Shown here piece by piece: positions 1 to 8,500 of a stretch of 64,000 bases of DNA (its first letter is position 1; every line of letters starts with the position of its first letter). The notes below the pieces were generated by a model. It was given only the letters and a program-made list of their open reading frames with translations, was not told where the DNA came from and made no database searches. Position numbers and translations under genes: made by a program. Source of the stretch: Halorubrum depositum (GTDB taxonomy: Archaea > Halobacteriota > Halobacteria > Halobacteriales > Haloferacaceae); NCBI RefSeq assembly GCF_007671725.1, contig NZ_VCNM01000002.1:1240001-1304000 (forward strand). The letters are read 5' to 3'.

Positions 1-559
1 TGCGCGCTGCGGTCCGGAGGTACCCCATCACCTGCTGGGAGGAGCCCGGATCGAGGCTCGCGACGGGCTCGTCTGCCAGCAGGATCGTGGGGTCCTGTAC
101 CAGCGCCCGGGCGATCCCGACCCGCTGCTGTTGGCCGCCGGACATGCGCTTGGCGCTCTGCTGGGCCTCGTCGAGCAGTCCCACGGTGTCGAGCGCCTCC
201 AACGCCTGGAGCTTGTCCGCCTCGCCCTGCCGTTGGAGCAGCGAGTCGAGGAACGTGTTCCGGTTGAGCGACCCGGTGAGCGCGTTGGAGTACGCGGTCA
301 TCTGGTCGATGATGTTGTGTTGCTGGAAGATCATCGCGATGTCGTTGCGGGGACTGGTGACGGGTTCGTCGCCGACGCGGATCTCCCCCTCGGTGGGGGT
401 CTCGAGCGCGTTCATGCACCGAAGCAGGGTCGACTTCCCGGAGCCGGAGACGCCGAGCACGATGACGAACTCGCCCTGCGGAACCTCGAACGAGACGTCG
501 TCGAGCGCCACGGTGTCGCCGAACCGCTTCGTGAGCCCGTCGACTGTGATGCGACTCAT
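1..559 (-). CDS. phnC: Phosphonate/phosphite ABC transporter ATP-binding protein (partial)
   Basis: ATPase subunit of a phosphonate-type importer; only the first ~186 residues are present because the gene runs off the left edge. Visible are a Walker A loop (GVSGSGKST, residues 36-44), the Q-loop (MIFQQHNI), the ABC signature (RMSGGQQQRVGIARAL, about 138-153) and Walker B (ILLADEPVASLDP). The long PhnC-type insert between Q-loop and signature (NRNTFLDSLLQ region) separates it from PstB and DppD/F. It starts at the ATG 28 bases after the stop of phnD, so the two are one operon; a permease gene (phnE) is expected beyond the edge. Whether the substrate is phosphonate, phosphite or phosphate esters cannot be read from the sequence. 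Confidence 0.9.
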   Translation of the reverse strand, partial: MSRITVDGLTKRFGDTVALDDVSFEVPQGEFVIVLGVSGSGKSTLLRCMNALETPTEGEIRVGDEPVTSPRNDIAMIFQQHNIIDQMTAYSNALTGSLNRNTFLDSLLQRQGEADKLQALEALDTVGLLDEAQQSAKRMSGGQQQRVGIARALVQDPTILLADEPVASLDPGSSQQVMGYLRTAAR

Positions 560-586
560 TAGGTGTAAAGAGGGGTTGAGAGGTGG

Positions 587-1654
587 TTACGAAAGGTCTT
601 CGAACTCGAGACCGAGCTGGTCGAGGACCTGTCGGATCGGCTCGTAGTCGTCGATGCTCCCCTCCTCGACGCCGGTGAACCAGAGCGGTTCGCCGTCGTA
701 GTCGTCGCCGTGGCTGAGGTCCTCCTCGGACACGTTCAGGATGGCCTCCTCGATGTCGGCCTTGACCGGGGCGTCCCAGCTGGAGCGCGTCGCCAGCGGC
801 GCGCGCGGGATCGGGTCGGACACCGCGAGCAGCTGGAGCTCGGTCCCCGACGACTCGATCTCGTCGCCGGCGCCCTCGTACTCCGCCGAGATGTCGACGA
901 AGTCCTCGGACATCTCCTCGAACTGCTGCTGCGGGACGTACGGCGCCGACGAGAACGCCCCGGTCGTCGCGGCCATCACGTCGTCGCGCTGGACCATCTG
1001 CTCGCGCGCCGTGGTGTGGTCGGAGTACTCCGCGTCGAAGTCGTTCGCGTCGCCGTCGGGCGCGTTCCCGATGTCGAGCCCGGCGTCCTGGAGGACCGTG
1101 AGGGGGACGAGCGTCCCGGAGACGGAGAGGATGTCGCCCATGTAGATCAGCTCGCCCTCGAGGTCGGTGAGCGCCTCGATCCCGCTGTCGGGGGTCGTCG
1201 TGATCGTCGAGAAGTACTGCGCCGCGCCGTAGGCGATCCGCACGCCGACGACGTCGAGGATGTCCTCGCCCGCGATGACCGCCGACGGCGAGATGTCCGC
1301 GATCTCCCCCTGCTCGTTCCGCATCGCCTGGAGGGTCGCGGTGTAGCTCGCCGCGCGGTCGGACTCGATCTCGACCTCGACCTCGGACTCGAGGTACTCG
1401 AACATCGGCTGGTACTGCTGTTCGATCTCCACGTCGGCCTCGGCCGGGTTCAGGATGAACTGCGCGGAGGGCACGTCGTCCGTCTCGCCCGCCGTGCCGC
1501 CGTCAGAGCCGTCGGACCCGTCAGAGCCGTCGCTTCCGTCGGAGCCGTCGGAACCGTCCCCGCCGCCGGAACAGCCGGCGAGCGCGACCACGCCGCCCGC
1601 ACCCGCTGTCTTGACGAACGTTCGTCGGTTCGACGACCATCTGTTGTCGGACAT
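587..1654 (-). CDS. phnD: Phosphate/phosphite/phosphonate ABC transporter substrate-binding lipoprotein
   Basis: 355-residue periplasmic-type binding protein (PhnD family). The N-terminus has a twin-arginine-like motif (NRRTFVKT) and lipobox (LAGC at about residue 28), followed by a GSD-repeat linker typical of haloarchaeal lipoproteins, so the mature protein should be anchored outside the membrane. The core contains PhnD-like segments such as FILNPAEADVEI near the start of the mature domain and PLTVLQDAGLD. First gene of the operon with phnC. A TATA-like box lies at 1701-1709, about 47 bases upstream of the ATG. The ligand could be phosphonate, phosphite or another phosphorus oxyanion. Confidence 0.88.
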   Translation of the reverse strand: MSDNRWSSNRRTFVKTAGAGGVVALAGCSGGGDGSDGSDGSDGSDGSDGSDGGTAGETDDVPSAQFILNPAEADVEIEQQYQPMFEYLESEVEVEIESDRAASYTATLQAMRNEQGEIADISPSAVIAGEDILDVVGVRIAYGAAQYFSTITTTPDSGIEALTDLEGELIYMGDILSVSGTLVPLTVLQDAGLDIGNAPDGDANDFDAEYSDHTTAREQMVQRDDVMAATTGAFSSAPYVPQQQFEEMSEDFVDISAEYEGAGDEIESSGTELQLLAVSDPIPRAPLATRSSWDAPVKADIEEAILNVSEEDLSHGDDYDGEPLWFTGVEEGSIDDYEPIRQVLDQLGLEFEDLS

Positions 1655-1700
1655 ACAGCCGGTTGTCTGACTGGCGTGACTAATCGTTTTCTATGTTTTC

Positions 1701-1709
1701 TATATATAT
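1701..1709 (-). promoter_or_regulatory. TATA-like promoter element of phnD
   Basis: An alternating TA run read on the minus strand within an AT-rich island (1681-1710) in otherwise very GC-rich DNA. Its distance to the phnD ATG implies a transcript leader of about 20 bases. Confidence 0.55.
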
Positions 1710-1816
1710 CGCGACGGTACGTCCGGTTCTCGGACGAGTATCGTCCGAACGGACCACCGGCGCACGTTCCCGGTTGAAACGCCCGTGGAGACGCGGTCAC
1801 GGGCGCGGCAGCGGCG

Positions 1817-2428
1817 TCAGTACTCCCCGAGCCGCGACTGACCGCTCCCGCCCGCCGCGCCGCCGCTCAGCTCGGCCGCCCGCGCGATCGTCTCGAAGAA
1901 GCCGTCGCGCTGGCTCCGGTCGTACAGCGTCGCCGCCGGGTGGACCGACAGCAACACGCGACGCGACGCACCCGCGAGCCGGGCGTCGACGACGTCGCCG
2001 GACTCCGACGTGATCGCCACCGACCGGTCGAGCAGGTGCTCGCTCGGCACCTTGCCCAGCGTCACGATCAGCGCCGGATCGAGCCGGTCGATCTCCTCGT
2101 CGAGGTGGCCGCGGCAGTTCGCCAGCTCGTCGCTCGTCGGGTCGCGGTTGTCGGGGGGGCGACACCGCACGCAGTTGGTGATGCGCACGTCCGCCCGCGC
2201 GAGGCCGGCGTCCCGCAGCGCGTCGTCGAGCACGTCGCCGGACCGCCCGACGAACGGCTCGCCCTCCGCATCCTCGTTCGCGCCCGGTCCCTCGCCGACG
2301 AACAGCAGGTCTGCGTCCGTCGGCCCGACCCCGTCGACGATCCGGCTCCGCGACTCGACCAGCGCCGGACAGCGCTCGCACGACGGTACCCGGAGGTCGG
2401 CGTCGAGCGCGTCCCCGTGCTCTGTCAT
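1817..2428 (-). CDS. Type-4 uracil-DNA glycosylase
   Basis: DNA-repair enzyme that removes uracil from DNA; about 203 residues, normal for the family-4 Fe-S enzymes. Four cysteines that would hold the 4Fe-4S cluster are visible: CERC near the N-terminus, CVRC(RPP) and a following NC. The family motif GEGPGANEDAEGEPFVGRSG and the C-terminal VHPAA motif are present. An in-frame ATG exists at 2455, but a TATA-like TTATG lies right on top of it and 25-28 bases upstream of the ATG at 2428, so I chose 2428 as a leaderless start. Divergent from the thioesterase at 2548. Confidence 0.9.
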   Translation of the reverse strand: MTEHGDALDADLRVPSCERCPALVESRSRIVDGVGPTDADLLFVGEGPGANEDAEGEPFVGRSGDVLDDALRDAGLARADVRITNCVRCRPPDNRDPTSDELANCRGHLDEEIDRLDPALIVTLGKVPSEHLLDRSVAITSESGDVVDARLAGASRRVLLSVHPAATLYDRSQRDGFFETIARAAELSGGAAGGSGQSRLGEY

Positions 2429-2547
2429 GCGCACCGATCCGGGCGGGGGCGACATAAGTCCGTTCGCCTCGCCCGACGACGCTCCGCCGCGCCCCGCGGT
2501 TTCCGACCCGACGACGCCCCTTTCACGGACGGGCGTGTGGGTCCGCC

Positions 2548-2997
2548 ATGCCGACCGTCAGCGACACCTACATCGAGAACCGCCAGCGGGTCCAGCCGAC
2601 GCACACGAACAACTACGAGTCCGCCCACGGGGGCAACGTCGTCAAGTGGATGGACGAGGTGGGAGCGATGTCCGCGATGCGCCACGCCGGTGAGACCTGC
2701 GTCACCGCCAAGATCAACGGGCTCGACTTCAAGCGACCGATCCCGCAGGGCGACACCTGCCTCATCGAGTCGTACGCGTACGCGGCCGGTCGGACGAGCG
2801 TGCGCGTCCGCCTCCGCGCGTTCCGCGAGTCGCCGCGGACCGGCGAGCGCGAGGTGACGACGGAGTCGTACTTCGTGTTCGTCGCCGTCGACGCGGACGG
2901 GACGCCGACGCCGGTACCGGCGCTCGGAGTCGCCGGCGACCGCTGCCGGGAGCTCCGCGACGCCGCGCTCGCCGCCGAGCCAGACGAGGATCGCTGA
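2548..2997 (+). CDS. Acyl-CoA thioesterase, hotdog fold
   Basis: 149 residues, one hotdog (4HBT/acyl-CoA hydrolase) domain. The segment HGGNVVKWMDEVGAMSAMRH carries the conserved Asn/Asp region of YciA/BACH-like thioesterases, followed by the KINGLDFKRPIPQGD strand and a C-terminal strand (YFVFVAVD). It probably hydrolyses acyl-CoA esters in the cytoplasm; the chain-length preference is unknown. Monocistronic, divergent from the uracil-DNA glycosylase gene. The ATG is about 25 bases after a weak TTTCAC promoter-like site, consistent with a leaderless transcript. Confidence 0.82.
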   Translation: MPTVSDTYIENRQRVQPTHTNNYESAHGGNVVKWMDEVGAMSAMRHAGETCVTAKINGLDFKRPIPQGDTCLIESYAYAAGRTSVRVRLRAFRESPRTGEREVTTESYFVFVAVDADGTPTPVPALGVAGDRCRELRDAALAAEPDEDR

Positions 2998-3160
2998 ACC
3001 GTCCGAGTCGCCTCGGGCGGCGACCTCGCCGCCGGGGAAGATACCGGCCGCGGGAAGAATCAGTGATGAAAAAGACCAGTAATAAAGAAACCGATCGCTG
3101 GGGGTTTTTGCCACACCGAAGGGGGGTGAACCGGGGGGAGACGTCGGCTCAAAGACTTAC

Positions 3161-3169
3161 ATTTTATAA
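3161..3169 (+). promoter_or_regulatory. TATA box upstream of lactate permease
   Basis: ATTTTATAA in an AT-rich stretch. Predicted transcription start about 3190, which leaves a leader of roughly 75-80 bases before the lctP ATG at 3269, unusual in a window where most genes look leaderless. Two tiny ORFs occupy the leader. Confidence 0.6.
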
Positions 3170-3218
3170 CTAATGAACGTGATGTCCCTCGCGTCGTATG
3201 TGGATGATAACCTGTGAC

Positions 3219-3272
3219 ATGAGTCGCCGACGGAATCGAGTACACGAGAGCAACGGTGGGGTAGACCCATGA
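3219..3272 (+). CDS. Possible 17-residue leader ORF overlapping lctP start
   Basis: An ATG-initiated frame encodes MSRRRNRVHESNGGVDP and stops at a TGA that shares ATGA with the lctP start codon. It is basic and hydrophilic. A second mini-ORF (3173-3217, MNVMSLASYVDDNL) sits just before it, right after the TATA box, and may be upstream of the transcription start. These may allow translational coupling of lctP to its leader, or be chance open frames; no homology can be judged at this length. Confidence 0.3.
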   Translation: MSRRRNRVHESNGGVDP

Positions 3273-5011
3273 CGACGGGAATCGACGTCGCGATCGCCGC
3301 GATACCGCTGCTTCTCGCGGGTACCCTGCTGATCGGACTGCTCTGGCCGGCGACGCGCGCGATGCCGATCGCGTGGGTCGCCGCGCTCGCGGTCGGGTAC
3401 TTCGCGTGGAACATGCCGGTGAACTGGTTGGCGGCGGCGTCGGCGGCAGGCTTTATGACCGCCTTCGAGATCCTCTGGATCGTCTTCGGCGCGCTCGTCC
3501 TGCTGTACACGCTGATGGAAGCGGGCGCCTTCGACCGGATCAATCGAGGGTTCGCGACGGTCAGCGACGACCGCCGCGTCCAGATCGTCCTGATCGCCTT
3601 CTTCATGGCGACGTTCATCGAGGGCGCCGCCGGCTTCGGGACGCCGGCCGCGGTCGTCGCACCGCTGCTCCTCGGACTTGGTTTCCCGGCGCTCGCGGCC
3701 GTCGTCGCGGGCATCATCGGCCACATCATCGCCGTCACGTACGGCGCGGTGGGGACGCCGATCGTGGTCGGGATCCAGAGTCCGATGGAGAGCGTCGAGT
3801 TCACCCGCACCGCGATCCAGGACGGCGGGATGACCGTCCAGGAGTTCTCCGTCAACGTGGCGGCGTGGGCGGCGACGTATCACGCCTTGGTCGGGTTCGT
3901 GATGCCGCTGTTCGCGGTCGGAATGGTCGTCTACTTCTTCGGTGACCCGGAGGACCGGTCGCTGAAGCCGGCCTGGGAGGTCGCGCCGCTCTGTATCGCG
4001 TCGGGGATCGCCTTCGCGGTCCCGTACTGGCTCTCGGCGTGGTTCCTCACGGCCGAGTTCCCGTCGCTCATCGGCTCGATGGTCGGTGGAACCGTCATCC
4101 TGAGCATCCTGCGTGCGGGGTACCTCCTGCCGGACGACGAGTGGGAGTTCCCCGAGCGTGAGCGGTGGGCCGATCACTGGGTCGGCTCGATCGAGCCGGG
4201 CCAGTCCAACGGCGCGAACGGCGGCTCGCCCGAGGCCGAGGCGGCCGACCTGAGCGGCGGCGAGGACATGTCGCTGTTCAAGGCGTGGTCGCCGTACGTC
4301 CTGCTCGTGATCCTGCTGGTCGTGACGCGGGCGATCGACCCGATCTCGAACTTCATCAACCAGGACATCTTCGTCCTCAGTTGGGGCGGGATCCTCGGCA
4401 CCGACCTCAGCGGAGCCGTCGCGTGGATGAACGTACCGGGCTTCTGGCTGCTCGTGAGCGCCGTGCTCGCGATCCCGATCTTCAGCATGTCCGGCGAGGA
4501 GGTCGGTGACGCCTGGAAGGAGGCCGCCCGGAAGATCGTCTCGCCGTTCATCGCGCTGGTGTTCGTCATCGCGATGGTGCAGGTGATGCTCCAGTCCGGC
4601 GCGCATCCCGGCGCGCCCGAGGTCGGCAGCATGATCGTCCTGCTCGCGCAGACGACCGCGGATATCCTCGGCCCCGCCTACCCCGCCTTCGCGTCGCTCA
4701 TCGGCGCGCTGGGCGCGGCGATGGCCGGGTCGAACACCGTCTCGAACATCACGTTCGGCGCGTTCCAGTTCGAGGCGGCGACGCAGCTCGGGCTCCCGCG
4801 GACGATCATCGTCGGCGCGCAGGCCGTCGGCGGCGCAATCGGGAACCTCGTCGCGATTCACAACCTCGTCGCCGCGCTGGCGACTGTCGGCCTCCTCGGA
4901 CAGGAGGGGCGGGTGATGCGGCTGAACATGATCCCGCTGCTGTACTACGCGACCGGCGTCGGTCTGCTGTGTCTGCTGTTCAGCTACGTGCTGTTCCCCG
5001 GCGTGTTCTGA
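3269..5011 (+). CDS. lctP: L-lactate permease (LctP family)
   Basis: 580-residue integral membrane protein, about the usual LctP length, with a dozen or more hydrophobic helices from residue 4 to the C-terminus (ending LLFSYVLFPGVF). Family motifs include EGAAGFGTPAAVVAPLL in the first half, VTYGAVGTPI, and SLIGALGAAMAGSNTVSNI in the second half. A hydrophilic cytoplasmic-type loop (SNGANGGSPEAEAADLSGG) lies near the middle. It should import lactate with a cation. It faces the D-lactate dehydrogenase gene across a 553-base gap, so transport and oxidation of lactate are encoded side by side. T-rich terminator follows at 5036-5046. Confidence 0.92.
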   Translation: MTTGIDVAIAAIPLLLAGTLLIGLLWPATRAMPIAWVAALAVGYFAWNMPVNWLAAASAAGFMTAFEILWIVFGALVLLYTLMEAGAFDRINRGFATVSDDRRVQIVLIAFFMATFIEGAAGFGTPAAVVAPLLLGLGFPALAAVVAGIIGHIIAVTYGAVGTPIVVGIQSPMESVEFTRTAIQDGGMTVQEFSVNVAAWAATYHALVGFVMPLFAVGMVVYFFGDPEDRSLKPAWEVAPLCIASGIAFAVPYWLSAWFLTAEFPSLIGSMVGGTVILSILRAGYLLPDDEWEFPERERWADHWVGSIEPGQSNGANGGSPEAEAADLSGGEDMSLFKAWSPYVLLVILLVVTRAIDPISNFINQDIFVLSWGGILGTDLSGAVAWMNVPGFWLLVSAVLAIPIFSMSGEEVGDAWKEAARKIVSPFIALVFVIAMVQVMLQSGAHPGAPEVGSMIVLLAQTTADILGPAYPAFASLIGALGAAMAGSNTVSNITFGAFQFEAATQLGLPRTIIVGAQAVGGAIGNLVAIHNLVAALATVGLLGQEGRVMRLNMIPLLYYATGVGLLCLLFSYVLFPGVF

Positions 5012-5035
5012 ACGCGGGAACGGTACTGCGGTGCG

Positions 5036-5046
5036 GATTTCTTTTT
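5036..5046 (+). terminator. T-rich transcription terminator after lctP
   Basis: GATTTCTTTTTAC begins about 25 bases after the lctP stop; runs of T are the usual archaeal termination signal. Confidence 0.5.
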
Positions 5047-5070
5047 ACGATCGATCGACGGTTTGTGTAG

Positions 5071-5435
5071 AACGCTCCCGAAGCCCCAGCCGCGAGGCGG
5101 GCGCACGCTCGCTGTCGTTCGAGACGCCGGAGGCGTCTCGTGACGACGAGAGAGCAAAGCTCTCTCCAACCACGCTCCTCGGTCACTCACTTCGTTCGTT
5201 CCCTGCGGTGCTTACGTCGTCATCAGAACGCTCGGCGTTCTGATTGGCTCACGAGAGCTCCACTCTCGTGAACGCCTGCGCCCGCCTCGCGGATGCCCCC
5301 TTGAGTCCCGCCCCGCACCGCAACCGCACCTCACGCCTCCCCAGCCTCGTCGCTCGCTACGCTCGCTCCTCCCTCGCGCGCGCACCTCGCGCCCTGCGGG
5401 CGCTCGGCGGCACGCGCCGACCGCGTCGTTTTTTA
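5071..5435. repeat. Structured dispersed repeat, copy 1 (with nested hairpins)
   Basis: Fills the convergent gap between lctP and the dehydrogenase gene. It shares blocks with copy 2 at 9315-9573 (AAGCCCCAG, the TCACTTCGTTCG block, GGTGCTTA, TTGAGTCC, CCCCGCACCGC, CTCCCCAGCCTCGTCG, CGCGCACCTCG). Two 16-base arms, 5090-5105 and 5277-5292, are perfect reverse complements and differ from copy 2 only by paired changes. Inside and beyond are perfect small hairpins: 5120-5140 (9-bp stem, GGA loop), 5148-5166 (8 bp, AAA), 5222-5244 (10 bp, TCG), 5249-5271 (9 bp, 5-base loop), 5389-5403 (6 bp, TGC). No credible protein is encoded. I do not know a published name for it. Confidence 0.85.
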
Positions 5436-5510
5436 TAACTGACCCTCGCGGTCGCTCACTCTTTTTAAATACCGTATTGACGATGCGCGAGATGTGAAAG
5501 ACGGGGGCCG

Positions 5511-5516
5511 AAAAAA
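5511..5516 (-). terminator. T-run terminator after the D-lactate dehydrogenase gene
   Basis: Six A on the plus strand, i.e. T6 on the transcribed strand, about 50 bases downstream of the dehydrogenase stop codon. Confidence 0.45.
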
Positions 5517-5564
5517 TCTGCACCCGAGAACGGCGTCACGGGACCCGTCGCCTGCGACGCCGGT

Positions 5565-8500
5565 TCAGTCGTCGGCGGGCGACGGGCTCGTCGCGTCGGC
5601 GGCGCCCGCGTCGGCGACGGCGTCGGGCGCGGGCCCGGTCACGGCGTCAGCGACCTTCTCGATCGGGTGCGGCGGGTTCTCCGCGTCCGCGTCGCGGTCG
5701 CCCAGCTGCGAGCGGCAGGAGGCGCCCGGCGCGGTCACCGTCTCGCCGTCGCTCTCGTCGACCTGGTCGAAGAGGATCCGCCCGATCGCCTTCGAGATGT
5801 CGTAGTGCTCCGACTCGTAGCCGAACGAGCCCGCCATCCCGCAACAGGAGGAGTCGAGCGGGTCCACGTCGTAGCCGGCCCGGCGGAGCACGCCGACCGC
5901 GTGGTGGTCCTTGTTCGTCGCCTTCTGGTTGCAGTGGCCGTGGTAGGTGAGCGACTCGGCGGGCGCGTCGAACGCCAACTGCTCGTCGACGCGGCCGGCG
6001 TCGAGGTACTCCAGGACGCCGTAGGCGGCCGCGGAGACGGCCTCGACGTCGTCGCCGTCGAGCAGGTCGAGGTACTCGTCCTGGAACATCACCGCGTCCG
6101 ACGGCTCGACGAAGACGACCGACTGCCCGTCGCGGACGCGGGGCGCGAGCCGCTCGACGTTGGTCTCGGCGCGCTCGCGGGCGTCGTCGAGGAACCCGGT
6201 GGAGAACGCCGCCCGACCCGAGGGGGCGAGGTCGTCCGGCACCTCGACGCGGACGCCGGCCGCCTCCAGCACCTCGACGGCGGCCTTCCCGGCGGCCGGG
6301 TAGCTGTAGTTGGTGTACGTGTCGGGGAACAGCACGACCGTGTCGGCCGCCTCCTCGGGGGCGACCGTCGACCCGCCGCGCGAGTCGAACCACTCCTCGA
6401 AGCTCTCGGAGCGGAACGTCGGCAGCTCCCGGTCCGGGGCGATCCCCGCGACCGCGTCCATCACCTTCCGGGCGCCGGGGATCTTCGACGCCGCGTTCGA
6501 CACCGGCGCGAGCGTGCTCCCGAGCGCCGAGAAGCGGTCGATGTCGCGGAAGATCCGCTCGCGGAGGCCAGCCCCCTCCTTCTCGTGGTGCTCGTGTTTC
6601 ACCTCGGCCTTGAGCTTCGCGAGGTCGACCCCCGTGGGACAGTCGCTCTTACAGCCCTTACAGCCGACGCAGAGCCCGAGCACCTCCTCCTGGAATCTGT
6701 CGGAGTGGATCTCGTCCTCGTCGAGCTCCCCGCTGATGGCCGCCCGGAGCATGTTCGCGCGGCCGCGAGTCGCCTGGATCTCCTCCTCGGAGGCGCGGTA
6801 GGTCGGACACATCACGCCGGAGTCGGTCTCGCGGCAGGTGCCGCAGCCGTTACACAGCTCGACGAGGTGCGAGAAGCCGCCCTCGTCCGTGAAGTCCAGC
6901 TCGGTCTGCGGCTCGATCGACTGGTACTCCGGCCCGTACCGGAGGTTCTCCCGCATGTCCGTGTCGGCGGCGGTGTCGGGGTAGCCGCGCTCGGCGGCGG
7001 TGTCGCCGTCGACGTAGACGACCTTCCCGGGGTTCATCCGCCACTCGGGGTCGAACGTCGACTTGAGCTCCTGGAACGCGCTCCAGAGGTCTTCGCCGTA
7101 CATCTTCGGGTTGAACTCGGTGCGCGCGAGCCCGTCGCCGTGCTCGCCCGAGAAGGCGCCGTGGTGCTCTAAGACGAGATCGGTGACGTCCTCGGAGATG
7201 GAGTGCATCTTCTCGACGCCCTCCTCCTCCTTCAGCGAGAGGATGGGCCGGATGTGGAGGGTGCCGGACCCGGCGTGCGCGAAGTACGCCGCCGAGGTGT
7301 CGTGGTCCGTGAGGACGTCCTCGAACTGTCCGACGTACTCCGCGAGCTCCTCGGGCGGCACCGTCGCGTCCTCGATGAACGGATACGGCTTCGGGTCGCC
7401 CTTCATGCCCATCAGAAGCGGGATGGCCGCCTTTCGGAGCTTCCAGATGTCGGCCTGGTCCTCGGGCGTGTACGCCTCTAACACGTCGAAGGCGTCGCCC
7501 TCGTCGACGAAGTACGCGTTCGTGTCGGCGATGGCGTCCTCGAAGTCGCCGACGAGCTCGGAGTCCCACTCTAACATGAGCGCCGCGGCCGCGCGGTCCG
7601 GGATCGGCTCGGCGTACTGCGCGAACTCCTGTGAGCCGGCGGCGAGCGAGAACACCTCGTCGTCCATCAGCTCGACCGCGCTCACCGGGAACTCCAGCGC
7701 CTCGGGCACCGCCTTCATCGCGTCGTTCAGCGAGTCGAACATGTACAGCGCGAGCGCCGTCTCCTCGGGGCGGGTGACGAGCGACACCTCGGCCTCGACG
7801 ATCGTGCCGAGCGTCCCCTCGGCGCCGACGAACAGCTTCGAGAGGTTGATAACCTCCTCGCCGTCGTCGTTCTCGTAGATCACCTTATGCAGGTTGTACC
7901 CGGAGACGGAGCGCTTGAGGTTCGGGTACTTCTCGTCGATCTCGGCCTCGTTCTCCGCGACGAGTTCGCGGGTCGTCTCGTACAGCGCGGCCTCCTGATC
8001 GTCTTTTCCGACGATCTCCTCGTACTCCGGGGAGTCGAGGACGACCTCGCGGGTCTCGATGAGCGACCCGTCCGCGAGCACGACTTTCAGCCGCTCCGTG
8101 TACGCGTCGGTGATCCCGTAGCGCACCGAGTGCGCGCCCGTGGAGTTGTTGCCGATGCCGCCGACGACCGTCGCGCGCGCCGAGGAGGCCGGGTCGGGGG
8201 CGAACTTCAGCCCGTCCTCGGCCAGCCGGTCGTCGAGGTGGTCCTGGACGACGCCGGGCTGGACCACCGCCCGGCGGTCGTCGGGCCGGACGTCCACGAT
8301 CTCGTCCATATACTTCGAGAAGTCGAGCACGACGCAGCCTGGGCCGACGGTCTGACCGCCGAGCGAGGAACCGGCGCCCCGCGGGATGACGGGGACCTCG
8401 TGGTCGGCCGCGACCCGCATCGTCGCCTGCACGTCGTCGATCGAGCGCGGCGTCACGACGCCGGCCGGGCGCGCCTGGTAGATGCTGCCGTCGGTCGCGT

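Noticed and set aside
1500-1560. Short repeat array in minus-strand DNA
   Set aside because: It encodes the Gly-Ser-Asp linker after the lipobox of PhnD; the same kind of linker is present in DppA (48000-48110) and PstS.
2010-2857. Long plus-strand open frames over the uracil-DNA glycosylase gene
   Set aside because: Antisense shadow frames of a well-recognised gene in GC-rich DNA, rich in Arg/Ser/Pro and lacking any domain.
5212-5523. Open frames inside the repeat between lctP and dld
   Set aside because: Basic, low-complexity translations of hairpin DNA, not shared in frame with copy 2 despite matching nucleotide blocks.
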